In this document: positions 22,238 to 33,889 of the stretch, piece by piece | Numbering within the stretch: position 1 is the stretch's first letter | Layout of the letters: every line of letters begins with the position of its first letter | Assembly: GCF_019393635.1 (NCBI RefSeq) | Contig: NC_057861.1 | Location: forward strand, 735,828,232 to 735,892,231 | From: Dromiciops gliroides | Lineage: Eukaryota > Chordata > Mammalia > Microbiotheria > Microbiotheriidae | Direction of reading: 5' to 3' | Length of the DNA: 64,000 nt | The notes under the pieces: model-generated | Databases searched by the model: none | Told to the model about the DNA's origin: nothing | Seen by the model: only the letters and a program-made list of their open reading frames with translations | Program-made: the position numbers and the translations under genes

Positions 22238-22470
22238 ATGGACAGAATGCCAAACTTGAAGTCCTGATTTGAATTTGAATCCTATATCCCACACTTTTTA
22301 GCTGTGTGACCCCTGGGTAAATTGCATAATTTCACTCAGTCTCAGTTTCCTTATCTACAAAAGAGGGATAATAATAGCATCTACTTTACAAGTTTGTAGT
22401 GAGTATCAATTGAGATGACATACAAAAAGCTTATGCAATTGTAAAGGACCCAATAAATGTAGCTATTCCA
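22238..22470 (+). mobile_element. MIR/THER SINE
   Basis: acttgaagtcctgatttgaa, tttagctgtgtgacccctgg, tctcagtttccttatctaca, cccaataaatgtagctatt. Confidence 0.8.
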
Positions 22471-22499
22471 ATGATATTAATAATAAGACATTACAAAGT

Positions 22500-22660
22500 A
22501 ATGGGAAGGGCAAAGCCTTAACAACTGGGGGTATCGGGAAAAGCCTCCTATAATGAGTGGCACTTGAACTGAGCCTGGAAAGTAGCTGGGAGAATGAAGA
22601 AATGGAGGTGAAGGGTAGCATGCCAGGCATGAGGGAAACATTGGTACAAAGGCATGGAGA
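22500..22660 (-). repeat. Possible L2 fragment
   Basis: gagtggcacttgaactgagc, aagtagctgggagaatgaag and atgccaggcatgagggaaac recur as an old mammalian repeat motif; family not certain. Confidence 0.35.
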
Positions 22661-23168
22661 TGCAATGTCATGTGTGGGGAACATCCAAACATATTAGTTT
22701 ATAACTAGTAAATGTAGACAAGTTATTTAAATCCCTTGGGTTTCTGATTTTTGATCTGCCAAAGCCATGGTGATGAAATGACAGTTCCCAGTGAAATTCA
22801 TAGCTTAGTTTCTTTGACATTGTTGAGTTACAAATGTATGTAATATTGCTCAGGTAGTTCTTTGATCTCATCCTAGGGCAGAACAAGGATCTACCATGCT
22901 CTGAGAACAGTGATAAAATCAACACTACAGTTCTTGGAAAGGATTCACCAATCTATCGCCCAATGCCTTCAATCACCATCCCTGTGACTTCCCTGTCCAA
23001 AACACTTCTCCCTTACTATCATACCCATATAAAGTTGTCTTTATTGACTAAAATTTAAACTCCTTTAGGGTAGAGGTGTTCTTGCTTGCTTGAATGAACT
23101 TGAGCCATTTTTCAACCTGGATTCCCTTCTCTAAGACACTTTCCAACTTACCATCCTCCTCCCCCCCC

Positions 23169-23172
<4 letters not shown>

Positions 23173-23207
<35 letters not shown>
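23173..23207 (+). repeat. (CA)n microsatellite
   Basis: Pure CA units after a C-rich run. Confidence 0.97.
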
Positions 23208-23209
<2 letters not shown>

Positions 23210-23271
23210 TCACAACTTTCCATTACTATATTCACTGTGTCTAGTACTTAGTACAATGCTTCCCATAGTGC

Positions 23272-23531
23272 TGTTGTTGCTGTTGTTTCAGTCATTTTCA
23301 GTCGTGTCTAACACTCTATAACCCCATTTTTGGTTTTCTTGTCAAAGGTACTAGAGTGGTTTGCCATTTCTTTCTCCAGCTCATTTTACAGATGGGGAAA
23401 CTGAGGCAAATAGGGTTTGAGTGACTTGCTCAGGGTCACACATCTGTCTGAGGCCAGATTTGAATTCAGGAAAATGACTCTTCCTGATTCCAGGCCCAGT
23501 TTCTATCCACCATGCCATCTAGTTGCCCTGC
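23272..23531 (-). mobile_element. MAR1-type CORE-SINE, near full length
   Basis: ttgttgctgttgtttcagtc, gagtggtttgccatttcttt, ctcattttacagatggggaa, ending atgccatctagttgccct. Confidence 0.92.
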
Positions 23532-23552
23532 CACATGGTAATCACTTAATGA

Positions 23553-23559
<7 letters not shown>

Positions 23560-23590
<31 letters not shown>

Positions 23591-23642
23591 CCTTCCTTCC
23601 TTCCTTCCTTCCTTCCTTCCTTCCTTCCTTCCTTCCTTCTTT
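23560..23642 (+). repeat. (GCTT)n-(TTCC)n compound microsatellite
   Basis: About eight GCTT units switch to about twelve CTTC units; the repeat grows from the L2 terminal word gaatgcttg. Confidence 0.97.
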
Positions 23643-23649
23643 CAATGGC

Positions 23650-24890
23650 AACCTTATATCCACTACACCATACTCTTTCTCATCCCACTTTATGGAGAAA
23701 AAATTGAGGTCTGAAAGACTGAGCAATTGAAGCTATATCAACCACCCTAAAGCTTTGGATTTGGCTATTTTCCTTACAGTTTGGGGAAAAAAATACTATG
23801 GTTTTGGGGGGGGTAGATTATACATTGACTAATAAGCCAAGGGATTGTTGGTACCAGCTGTTTTAACTTACATATTGCTTATTTGGAAAATCCCATCATG
23901 AAACTGCCCATGCTTCTATAGCAAATCTCAACTCCTAAAATTCATTCATTCAACCAAAACATTGGGGACCTCCTACTTAGCCTCTTGTGTAAATTAGCAC
24001 ATATCCTCTGGAAGCTAATTTCTCTTTGAACTCAGCTGGAGAGCTGAGCAGGGAAAAGACACATGGAGGTGGGAAGGGAGATGGAAATCAGACTGAGCAT
24101 TTTTTCCCCAATACCATCTGTAGCTGGGCTCAATTTTCCAAATACATTTGTTATTTTCCTTTTGGAGGTAAGCAGGATTCAAGCAGCCAATTTTTTGACC
24201 CCATCCAGATGCTAAGATTGCATGTTTCTCAGTGTTATTCATTTGGGAGATAGCTCACAGAATCTTAAATTTGTTTTATTTTTATCACTTAGAAATATTA
24301 CTGCTCGCATCGTCAATTAATCCAGTTTTTGCCAAAGGGAAAAAAGAGGTAGATGACACCAAGATTCCTTTATTTACAAGGGAACTGGGTAATAATCTAT
24401 CTTCTCTTTTCATGCTTGAGTGGCCCTGTTGATCCTTTGAGAACTGCTGTAGGATTTCATTTCTTTTCCCCTTCAGTTAAATTTGATTCTGATTGACAGA
24501 CTGTACTTTTCATTTGCTGCTGTCTTTCCTGAACACTTTATCCATTGATTTGTGGTTGTGTAACTACATTTCTGAGGCCTCATGCATTTTCTTCTTTCTT
24601 TCTTGCAAACAGTGAAGTATCCTCGACATGCTTATAAACTTTCTGCACTGTTTGGTTATTGCTGATGCAAGTGATTTTATGATTATTGTGCAAAATGGAC
24701 ACCATGGATGGAATAGGACTCCAACCATACAGTTAATCATATGCAATAGACCCTACCAAATACTATTTTGGGGGAGTGGAGGGAGTGTTAAGCCTTATAC
24801 TACTGTGGTATCAGACTCCACCAGTAAAGATCTCCCTTAATCAAAGCAGATCAGCCCCTTTCTCTGTAGCTCTGTCAGCAAAGCCCCACT
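23650..24890. other. No recognised feature
   Basis: Unique intronic sequence; the small frames at 24015-24840 show no family resemblance. Confidence 0.45.
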
Positions 24891-24997
24891 TTGTTAGTAT
24901 GGGTCACAGGCAGGATTTGAGTCCTAGTTTTCCTAATTCCAAAGCCAACTCTCTCCACCATGATATGTTTCCTCGTGCTTGATGTTATAACTCCAAT

Positions 24998-25205
24998 AAT
25001 AGCTAATATTTATATAGCTTAAGGTGTGAAGTGCATGACATATTTTATCTCATTTGATCTCACAACAATCCTGTGAAATAGTTCTTATTATGGATTATTA
25101 TTTTATATTATTATTTTATAGATAAAGAAACTGAGGTTAAACAACTTGCCCAGGGGCACACAAGGTTTGAATCCAGAACCTTTGATTCCGTATCTAATCA
25201 CCTAG
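24998..25205 (-). mobile_element. MIR/THER SINE
   Basis: tttatctcatttgatctcac, ttatagataaagaaactgag, aacaacttgcccaggggcac. Confidence 0.8.
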
Positions 25206-25206
25206 C

Positions 25207-25670
25207 AGCCTAGCATGGTATAACAGGAACCTTACTAGACTGGAGATCACAATACCTGGGTTCTAGGTCTGCTTCTCCTATTTATTTGTGATCTTTTGTA
25301 AACTATTTACCTCTTTGGAATCCCAGTGCAAGCCAATAGGCATTGCTTAAGTCCCTACAACATGTAAAACATTGTGCTGGGTACTGGAAAAACCAGGACA
25401 AAACTGACCAGGATCCTTGCCTCAAGAAACTTACATGGGATAGAAGTGAGGTGGACAAGGGAGATGTAACATGACACCCAGAGAAGAGAGGACTTAGCTG
25501 GATTTGGTGTTACTGCACACGAGCTCAAATTCTAGCTCTACTACTTTCTTCCAGAGAAATTTTTGGCAAATTTCTTCATCTCTTTGGATTTCCGTTTCCT
25601 CACATATAAAATGAAGGGGCTTGGATCTGATGACTACTAAAGTTCCTCTGAGCTAAATCTGTAATTCATG
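25207..25670 (+). mobile_element. MIR, L2 and MIR fragments in series
   Basis: MIR (+) 25207-25325 (tgggttctaggtctgcttct), L2 (-) 25330-25440 (cattgtgctgggtactggaa), MIR (+) 25490-25670 (agctcaaattctagctctac, ggatttccgtttcctcacat). Confidence 0.65.
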
Positions 25671-25770
25671 CTGTAACCACTAATGGTACCAGGAAAGGTT
25701 TTCTACAGAAGATACTACAGAAACTCAGGGTTGGATTTTTGACCTTGAACATGCTGGCATTGGACTAGGT

Positions 25771-25975
25771 CAGGGCTTTTTAGCTTTCTTCATGTTATAG
25801 ATCACTTTGGCAGTCTATACAGGCAGACCCTACATACGCCTTCTCAGAAGATTCTTAAATGCATACCAACAATAAAATACATAACACTGGAAAGGACTAA
25901 ATTATTTTTAATTTAGTTATCAAATTGTTTTAAAAAACACCAAGTCCATAGACTCTAGGTTAAGAACCTCTGTAT
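25771..25975 (+). mobile_element. hAT-like nonautonomous DNA transposon, copy 2
   Basis: tcagggctttttagctttct at the left and ctaggttaagaacctctg at the right form imperfect inverted ends; inside are cactttggcagtctatacag and gataaatgcataccaac-like text. Confidence 0.65.
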
Positions 25976-25979
25976 CACC

Positions 25980-26840
25980 AAATGATATTGGTCTCTTCTA
26001 GTTCTTCCATTCTATGTTCTATCCTTCTATAATTGATGAATCCTAGGACACCATGAACTTGGGAGTATTAACATGATAAAAAAAAATCATGGGACCACAG
26101 AAAGGTAAATAAAGAATATAAGCAGGCCAAATGAAACATGTTACCCAAGATAATTTGTGTACAAAAAACAATATGAAAGACATTACTGAGGACTTGATAT
26201 GCCTGGAAGAGAAGAAGGTGGTCTAGGAATAGAAAAAAAAGTCAGACATAGCTGATGCATTTCTGGGGTGAAGATACTAAAAAAGCCAGAGGTAGGGCAT
26301 TGGATAGATCTGCTGTGGTGGATTTCTAAGAGAATAGGGATAAGAAGGGAAAAGCATGAAATCGAAGGACTCACAACCTGCACTCTCAGAGGAGAATCCA
26401 CATGAATAAAATCATTATTTCAGCAACACACCAAATTTAAAACTCACATTAAGTCAGTTTAGGCTCCCTGTTTGTCTTCTCCAATATAAACAGCATTAGC
26501 ATTCCAACCTGAAATGATCACTCATAGTCTGGATGGCATGAAGAAAAATCCCACTGGGTTTCAGGATCATCAAGGTGAACACACAGAAAAGTAAATTGAT
26601 GTAAGCAAATGGGTTGTCTTTTTTGAAAGGCCACTGGTCAGGTGTGGGGAAGGTTGTGTCACTACCAATCCAAAGCTTTAGCTGCATCTCAGATTAATTT
26701 TGAAGCCAGTTACTGCATAGAGTTCAGCCCTAATTCACACTGCATTTCTTACAGAAATGTTGAACTGAAGATAGAAGGATTTCCATACCTACAAGGTAAA
26801 GCCTCAGATCCATTTCTGTCCAGGACTCTGTCTTGGACAC
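25980..26840. other. No recognised feature
   Basis: Unique intronic sequence. A 63-residue hydrophobic minus-strand frame lies at 26496-26687 but I cannot tie it to any family. Confidence 0.4.
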
Positions 26841-26844
26841 AGTG

Positions 26845-27190
26845 AATATATTATGGAAGGTTTTGCCCGTGCTTCACATTTTAGAAGGGACAAGAATAGT
26901 TGAGAGACAGTTTAGAAGAGGACAACCAGGATTGAGAAGGGCTCAAATTCGAGTCATATAATAATCAATCGAGAGAACTAGAGATATTTGGCCTGGAAAA
27001 GAGAAGACTTAGGGAGGATATAATAGCCACGATCAAGTATTTGAAAGGCTGTCCTATGGGGGAAGGATTGCACTTGTACTTACAAGGTTTAACGAGGAAT
27101 GATGGCTGGGAAAAAAAAAAAGCAAATTTAGGCTCAACAAAATAAAAAAAAATACTAAGAATGAGAGCTGTCCAAAGTGAAATGGGATAT
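26845..27190 (+). mobile_element. CR1/L3 LINE 3' fragment
   Basis: gaggacaaccaggattgaga, atatttggcctggaaaagag, aagtatttgaaaggctgtcc, gagagctgtccaaagtgaa. Confidence 0.75.
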
Positions 27191-27461
27191 AGTCATTTGC
27201 CCATATTAGAAGTCTGTAAGTAAAGGCCTAGATACCTGGGGATACAGGAGATGAGATGATTTTTCAGGTATGGAGGGAAGTAGATAAGTACTTCGTTCTT
27301 TCCAACTCTGAAACTGCGATTTGTGTTGACGGTGTCAGTGATTAATGACATGCTAAAAATAACCCTACTTCCCCTTAATAATCCATTATGGATTTGTCTG
27401 CAATTGAATTTATCAAAATCCTTGGAGAAAATATCCCTATTTCTATCCCACATATTATAAT

Positions 27462-27615
27462 CTTAGAATAACATAGCTGAAAATGACCTTTGAGATCATT
27501 TAATCTACTCCTCTAATTTTATAGAGAGGAAACTGAGCCCACAGCAGTTCAGTAATCTAAGGGCGCCTGTCCAAGCTGCAGACTTGTGACTGGAGCCCAG
27601 GGCTTCTGATGACCC
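27462..27615 (-). mobile_element. MIR SINE
   Basis: gctgaaaatgacctttgaga, tatagagaggaaactgagcc, gactggagcccagggcttct. Confidence 0.65.
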
Positions 27616-27639
27616 CTCATTAATTCAATTTAATTTACC

Positions 27640-27880
27640 TCACGTAAATCCAATACATTTTATTAAGTACCAACTATGGGAAAGGCACCATGTTAAGAAC
27701 ACAACTGTTCTTTTTTTGGGGGGGAGGGGGGGAGGCAATTGGGGTTAAGTGACTTGCCTAGGGTCACACAGCTAAGTAAGTGTTAAGTGTCTGAGGCCAG
27801 ATTTGAACTCAGGTCCTCCTGAATCCAGGGCCAGTGCTCTATCCACTGCGCCACCTAGCTGCTCCCACAACTGTCCATTT
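27640..27880 (-). mobile_element. L2 3' end with an inserted tRNA-type SINE
   Basis: The L2 part (attttattaagtaccaacta) is followed by the SINE at about 27714-27866 (minus). The target duplication acaactgt flanks the SINE. Confidence 0.85.
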
Positions 27881-27889
27881 TTACTCTCC

Positions 27890-28700
27890 CTTCTGTCCCC
27901 AAATAAAAAATGTGAAAGTTTTATGATTTTCCTGGAATTTGTTTAAAAAGGGAACTCTGTTATGCAGATAATTCCTTTTCACATAGAGATTTCGGGCTTA
28001 ATTTCTTTCAAAGTTGATTGAATTTAAGAGATGAAGAAAGTAGATGTGGTTTTGGAGCTTAGTGGCAAATCTGTAAACCACTTGCCCCTTAACATTTATG
28101 TAAAACCTTCTGTTTAGAAGAAGAAAGTCTTCTGTGATTTTTCCCCTGTGCAAGTGAGCAAACTGCATTAACATCAAGAAGGTCAAGAAAGAAGCTGCGA
28201 TTTTTCAAGCTTTTCTTATGCCTTATGAGAACGGAAGACTCATTACATTGCCATATATCAACCCATCTGTCAGTCCCTGGCAGATGGGTAAAGGGTAGCA
28301 CTTATGGCCTACTAGAGATTAAATTCTTCTGTGCTGTGGTTGCCCCAGCTCCAGCTGAGTTTGCCTTCACTATAATCCCCCTGTCACCTTTCAACCCATA
28401 GGAAAAAACCAGAAGGGCTAAAAATAGTGCATTTGACTTTCAAACCAGAAGCAGGGCTTTAGGAGAGGAATAACTAGAAGTTGAATGCTGAAGTCATGTT
28501 TACTTGGCTGCCTCTGTTCCTTTCTGTTTACCTGATTATAGGTTAGAGCAGGTGTGAATGTTCTGGAACCATGTGATGTATACATTAAGTCCCACTAGGG
28601 TTCTAGAGATAGGGAAAGTATCTTTGACCAAAGGTTGTCTTTTATCTCCCATAGCTGTGGTGTTGTGGTATAGCAGGAGGTGGTGAGGCATCTGTGAAGA
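27890..28700. other. No recognised feature
   Basis: Unique intronic sequence; no coding support for the small frames at 27998-28301. Confidence 0.45.
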
Positions 28701-28715
28701 GAAGGCATACCAGGA

Positions 28716-28970
28716 GTGTGTGTGTGTGTGTGTTTACATGCATTTATGTATGTGTTTATATGTATGTGTATACATGTGGGTATGCATGTGAATGCACACA
28801 CATGCACCTGCATACACACATGTACGTGAATGTACATTTCTATATGCATATGTGGGAGTATATGTATGTGTTGTGTACATGCATGTATGTGTGTATATGT
28901 ACTGTGTGAGCATATGTGTGAGTATATGCATGTGCGAGTATACATATGTTGTGTGTATGTGTGTGTAGTG
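28716..28970 (+). repeat. Degenerate (TG)n/(ATGT)n region
   Basis: About 250 bases of GT/AT/CA-rich words with shifting period; the long frames on both strands are products of the repeat. Confidence 0.92.
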
Positions 28971-29254
28971 CTTTGGGGTGAGGGGGAAAAAAAGCTCTTA
29001 CTTCCTAAAATCCAGAAGTATTAGGGAAGAAAATCCTTCCCTGAATTTCAGAGCTCAGATTTTCTATTTGACTTGGATTCCAGCCTCTCCGTGACCTCTT
29101 CCTTCTTTGACCTTCTGTTGCCTTTACATCATATACTGCAACTGACTGCAGAATTATATTATCTTGTATTATTTAATTACTACCTCATTACTGTGTGGGC
29201 AAGTTCCTTTGGGGATGTAACAGGAAGATCACCTAGAATGATAGGTGAGTGTCA

Positions 29255-29408
29255 GGGGCAGCTAAGTGGTGCAGTGGATAAAGCACTGGTCCTGTATTCA
29301 GGAGGACCTGAGTTCAAATCTGGCCTCAGACACTTGACACTTACTAGCTATGTGACCCTGGGCAAATCACTTAACCCTCATTTCCCCATTCCCCAAAAAT
29401 AATAATAA
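29255..29408 (+). mobile_element. tRNA-type SINE with long target duplication
   Basis: Flanked by a 20-base duplication (29235-29254 and 29409-29428; agaatgataggtga core, one mismatch), so the insertion is fairly recent. Confidence 0.96.
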
Positions 29409-29499
29409 AGAATGATAGGTGATTGTCACATGCCTTGCATATTTGACCAGTCTGTCTTCTCAATGAGATAGTGTTCAAGAATTTGTATAAAAAATGTTT

Positions 29500-29770
29500 T
29501 CTTTGTCTGGACCCATGATTTCATTGGCATAAACTAGGTACTTAATAAATGCTTGTTTCGTAGATGTAGGGAATTCACAGTGGAGGAACTTGACCAATTC
29601 AAATCCACCAAATGCCAAATGTAACTTAAAGTCCTAAAGAATCCCCAAGAGTCATGGAGGGGGAGGTAACTTGCTCTGGGCCACAGTCAGCAGCTGATGT
29701 CACTGGTAGGGCCAGAAGCGGCTTCTCTTTGCCCCTGAGTCCAGCTTTCTGTTGACTCCAATGCCTCTAA
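29500..29770 (-). mobile_element. 'atcacaggt'-tail SINE with L2 tail piece
   Basis: ctggacccatgatttcattg, gcataaactaggtacttaat (L2-like), gtaacttgctctgggccaca. Confidence 0.5.
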
Positions 29771-29934
29771 AAGCACGACTAATTAGAGCATGGCTTCTGA
29801 ACATCTGCGTGGCATGGACCTTACTTTGGCTGTACTTAGTCTTATCTTCCCAAAATGATGGTGCTAAATGCAGAAAATGAAGTATGGAGGGTTAGAAAGG
29901 ACACTCGGCTCAATGAAATTCTTATTAAAATATG

Positions 29935-30080
29935 CGCACACCCATGTGTGTGTCCGTGTATGTGTATATGTACATACCCATGGCACATATACACTGGATA
30001 GGTATAAAGCTATAATTAGAGGCATACACATGTACATATATGAACACACATTCATGTGCATGTATACACACACCAGCCTA
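29935..30080 (+). repeat. Degenerate (CA/TG)n with inverted symmetry
   Basis: cacacccatgtgtgtgtccg, then tgtacataccc and acatgtacatatatgaacac; CA- and TG-rich arms alternate. Confidence 0.85.
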
Positions 30081-30169
30081 TACCCACTCACATTCAGGGA
30101 CTCTGAGTTAAAGGATTAAAACCTCTGGAACGAGAAGTAGAGAAGCTGGCACCCTGCTTCTCTTTCCTA

Positions 30170-30360
30170 ACTACTTAGTGAATGGCATAGACTTGAAGCC
30201 AATAGTGGCCTGGGTTTAGAGCTTTGCTCGGGTATTTTTTAGTTCTGTAACTTTCAGTTAGTTACTTTAAACGGCAAGTTTCAGTTTCCTTCCCTGTAAA
30301 ATGTAGGTAACAACATGTACCATGGACCTCACGGGGCTCTTGTGAGTATCAGTGGAGAGT
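30170..30360 (+). mobile_element. MIR SINE
   Basis: gcatagacttgaagccaata, cctgggtttagagctttgct, cagtttccttccctgtaaaa. Confidence 0.65.
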
Positions 30361-30432
30361 TAATATATAGGATATCAAGCCAATATATAGGATGTCAATA
30401 TATAGGATGTCAATTATCCTATATTATTAAAG
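30361..30432 (+). repeat. Short tandem triplication
   Basis: Three copies of aatatataggatrtc in a row, followed by an inverted atcctatattatta. Confidence 0.85.
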
Positions 30433-30439
30433 GATGATG

Positions 30440-30680
30440 ATTGTTGTTGTTAAGTTCTTTTCAGTCATATCTGACTCTGTGACCTTATTTGGGGTTTTCT
30501 TGGCAAAGATACTGGAGTGGTTTGCCATTTGCTTTTCCAGATCATTTTACAGAGGAGGAAACTGAGGCAAATGGGGTTAATTGACTTGCCTAGTATCATA
30601 CAGTTATAAGTGAGGTCACATTTGAACTTAGGGCTTCCTGACTCAAGGTGGGCACTTTATGCAATGTGTCCCCTAGCGGT
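30440..30680 (-). mobile_element. MAR1-type CORE-SINE
   Basis: gattgttgttgttaagttct, gagtggtttgccatttgctt, gaggaggaaactgaggcaaa. Confidence 0.9.
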
Positions 30681-30819
30681 CTTATTATGTAATAGTGGGT
30701 TATTTTAAGTTGGTCTCCAGAAGCAAAGATTTAGGAAACAGGAGTAACCTCATTTTAAGTATTATAGTTGATCTGAGATTTTATTAGTGGCAGATAGTTA
30801 TGCTAGAATGACTGAGATG

Positions 30820-31145
30820 ACTTGTGTGGTGTGGTACACGGAGAGTTGTCCTTGATGACAGGAAAACCTGCCCCACCTCTGACACACACACAGGCTTTGT
30901 GACCCTATACTGGTCTCTGTGCAGCTCTCTTAAGACTGAAACCAGTGTTGGTAATCAATGATTGATCAACACGTTGATTAAGGGTTGACTGTGTCAAGCA
31001 TTTTATTAGATCCTGGGGATACAAGTACAAAAAATAAAACAGTCCTCCCTGAGTGCTCCCTATGCCAATTAAATCATCTTTATATCCCAGCAGTACCTGG
31101 TATACAGTGGGCCCTTAATAAATACTATTTGACTTGCCTATTTTA
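30820..31145 (+). mobile_element. 'atcacaggt'-tail SINE head, then L2 (-) and L2 (+) ends
   Basis: SINE 30820-30955 (atgacaggaaaacctgcccc, cagctctcttaagactgaaa); L2 minus 30958-31060 (cattttattagatcctgggg); L2 plus 31065-31140 (cccttaataaatactatttg). Confidence 0.55.
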
Positions 31146-31149
31146 GGTT

Positions 31150-31855
31150 TGTCAATTAACACAGGACAATGACCACATTGGAAAACAATTGGCAGACCTA
31201 AACGATCTAGGTATTAGACCACAGTTGGGGGACCCACAGGGTCTAGGTATTTTGATGATTTTGAAAGATGGTGAAAGTTAATCTAGCCCTTGGTTAGGCA
31301 GGGACTTGGTTATAGAACTTAGAAGTTAATTCATCATGGGTATTTGTTTTTATTAAGCCTCTGTCAAAGGGTGCTCTTGTTACTGCTGCTATTGCTTTTG
31401 AGTGCTCCAAACTGGTTCTCTGTAATTGGCCCAGTCCCCTCTGGGAGGTTTCCCCAAACTCATCTCAACTGAAACACTCCCTTGATGCATCTCCATGGAT
31501 GGATAGTGTGAGGGCATTCACAGCTGATCCACAGCATTTTGGCTTAGGGCTGAGTTGTTCTGATGCTACAGATAGAGAGCCTGAAGTAGAGTACACTGTC
31601 TGGCATTCACTTCTTTCACTTTCTTCACGTTCCAGGGTTGGCATTTTTCTTGCAGACATATACAGAATTTACAGATGCCCAGAATTTTTTGAATGCTATA
31701 TTCTAAGCAGAGAGAGCTTTCTATCAAACTTATTACTTTGCGGGGGGGGGGTGTCAAAAAGATTTTGTCAATGTTTGGTCAGATTGTGAAGCATGAAGTA
31801 AGATTTGCCTTTGTTATTCTTGCCTTTTTCCTTTTTATTATTTTATTTTATTTTT
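31150..31855. other. No recognised feature
   Basis: Unique intronic sequence with a run of ten G near 31742. Small frames on both strands overlap one another and resemble nothing known to me. Confidence 0.45.
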
Positions 31856-31861
31856 GCCTTT

Positions 31862-32052
31862 AAGCATCTCTTCCAGGTGTCATGGTGGATAGAGTGAGGA
31901 AGACCTGTGTTTGAATGCTGCCTCAGACATTTACTAGCTATATGAGTTATTCAATCTCTCTGAACTTCAGTTTTTGCGTGTGGAAAATGAGATGTTAGAT
32001 TTGATGACCTCCAAAGTCCCCTCCAATTCTAATATACAATCCTATGATCTTC
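31862..32052 (+). mobile_element. MIR SINE
   Basis: catggtggatagagtgagga, gcctcagacatttactagct, ctctgaacttcagtttttgc. Confidence 0.75.
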
Positions 32053-32087
32053 TGCCTTAGGGAAATAGAACTTGATAAGCTAATTTG

Positions 32088-32170
32088 GGTCAGCTAGATG
32101 GCACAGTGGGGAGTGGTTGCCAGACTTGAAATCAGGATGACTTATGTTCATATGTTACCTCTGATCTGAC
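32088..32170 (+). mobile_element. tRNA-type SINE head fragment
   Basis: ggtcagctagatggcacagt ... cagacttgaaatcaggatga. Confidence 0.65.
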
Positions 32171-32264
32171 TATTCTTTACCACTAAGTAAGTAGTACTTA
32201 CTCAATTCTCTACTACTACTGAGAGTTAACATTAATATGCTTCCAACTCTTACTACTAAAAATG

Positions 32265-32490
32265 ATAATAACTAACATCTATTCAGCATCTACTATAATA
32301 TAGGTACTGTGCTAAGAACTTTATGGTTATTATCTCATTTGATCCTTATAACTACCCTAGGAGGTAGGTACTGCTATCACCCCCATTTCAACAATGAGGA
32401 AATTGAGGCAAAGAAAGGTGGAATGATTTTCAAAGGCCCACAAAAGAAGTAAGAGTCTGAGGCCAAATTTGAACTTAGGTCCCCCCCCTC
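32265..32490 (-). mobile_element. MIR/THER SINE, near full length
   Basis: attcagcatctactataata, ttatctcatttgatccttat, caatgaggaaattgaggcaa, ggccaaatttgaacttaggt. Confidence 0.85.
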
Positions 32491-32494
32491 TACT

Positions 32495-33155
32495 CCTTGA
32501 CAGGGAATTTCTGGGTGCCAGCCTCAGGGGCAAATACAGGATGAGGTACTTGGGAATGGAAATTGAGAAGGGAGTTTTTAATGGAGTGTGATGTCAGGCA
32601 TGCATGGATTTTTTCATGGATTTAGGACAACATGCTTTTCAATTAAGGGAAAAGAGTAGTAATGATGCCTAGCTAGTTGCCTCTCTGCATTTTTACCCTC
32701 CAGCTGCTTGGACTGGGCTAAGTGATCTAGGCTGGCAATGCTTTGTGGTACTTTCTGGTGTGAACTAATATAATTCCAAGTCCCTGCAGTTACTGATGGA
32801 AGGAGATCAAAGGCAGAGACATGAAAGCATGGAAGAGGAATCAGGGTCTAATCCCAGTTTCTGAGAAGGACTTTTCCAGAAGGTGAGACTCCAGCTAAGA
32901 GTCTATTTGGGTAAATTTCTAAACCCCAAACCCTTAAACTAATTTTATGAATGATTTTACCTACAAAATAGGTAGAGCACAGGGGAAAAGGTAGCCAGCT
33001 TTTTGAGAATGATGGAGAACCTAGTGTTATCCCAGTAAATCTTTGAATATTTATTAAAGAGTACATAAATGCTCAGGTAAACAAGTGAATGATAGCATTT
33101 TCCCCTTGTCATTGAATAGGATCAAGCAACAAATCAACAACATCTCACAGTGTTT
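32495..33155. other. No recognised feature
   Basis: Unique intronic sequence. Confidence 0.45.
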
Positions 33156-33159
33156 AAAT

Positions 33160-33310
33160 ATTTATTTGTGTAAATGTTGCCTACATCGCATCACCCCCAC
33201 AGAGTATAAATTTCTTGAATATTGATTTTCATTTTCTTTGGAGCCAAGTCCCTAAGTGCCTTGAATATAGGAGGTGTTTTTAAATACTTGTTGAGTTGAA
33301 TTGAATACAG
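33160..33310 (+). mobile_element. L2 3' end
   Basis: ccacagagtataaatttctt, ttttaaatacttgttgagtt. Confidence 0.55.
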
Positions 33311-33669
33311 AGGACAAGAAAGAACCAGTGATAGGGAAACCCCCTTACCCAGAATATGCCCTTATGCCCCCAATATCTGAGTTCTTTGTGTTTTGTTAAT
33401 AGGCATGGATTGGGAGCCCGTGTAAATTTCCTGGGCCCAAATATATCACTATGAATTTGGGAATATGCCCAGTACTTGACTCTAGGGTAGAGAATAAACA
33501 CTATGGTATAAGCATCACCTGGGCCAGATTGAACCTGAGCTAAATTCTCTTCACACTAGATGCTTTGTCTGGAGATCCTTTTAAGCCCCAATTACCACAA
33601 TTTCTCCTTCCCCCCTCCCCTCAGCACCAACCAAAGTCTTTATACTACTGTATCCCAGGTATTGGGACT

Positions 33670-33885
33670 GATGGGGCCAGAGATCACAGAATTTTAGATT
33701 TTTGAGCCTTAAAGGCCATGAATCTTAGCATTTCCCCTTAGTCCCTATGAAGAAACTGAAATACAAGGAGGTTAAATTATTTCCCCAGAGACACACAGTA
33801 AATATCTGAGGCAGAATTCCAAGCTAAGACTGCTTGAATCCAAGCCCCTGTACCTTATCCATTCCATGTCACTACCTCTCATGGG
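33670..33885 (-). mobile_element. MIR SINE
   Basis: gatcacagaattttagattt, tatgaagaaactgaaataca, gaatccaagcccctgtacct. Confidence 0.7.
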
Positions 33886-33889
33886 GACC

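Larger units (their letters stand above)
22980..23570 (+). mobile_element. L2 3' end split by a MAR1
   Basis: taaactcctttagggtagag, ctagtacttagtacaatgct, then after the MAR1 ggtaatcacttaatgaatgc. A (CA)n tract (23173-23207) sits inside. Confidence 0.75.

Noticed and set aside
23560-23642. Regular direct repeats considered as a CRISPR-like array
   Set aside because: Simple tetranucleotide repeats without spacers in a marsupial genome.
26496-26687. 63-residue hydrophobic minus-strand frame (…NPFAYINLLFCVFTLMILK…) with an ag before tggcc that could be an acceptor
   Set aside because: I recognise no family, it does not fit SYNPR, and no partner exon or start context supports it. Worth a protein search, but not annotated as a gene.
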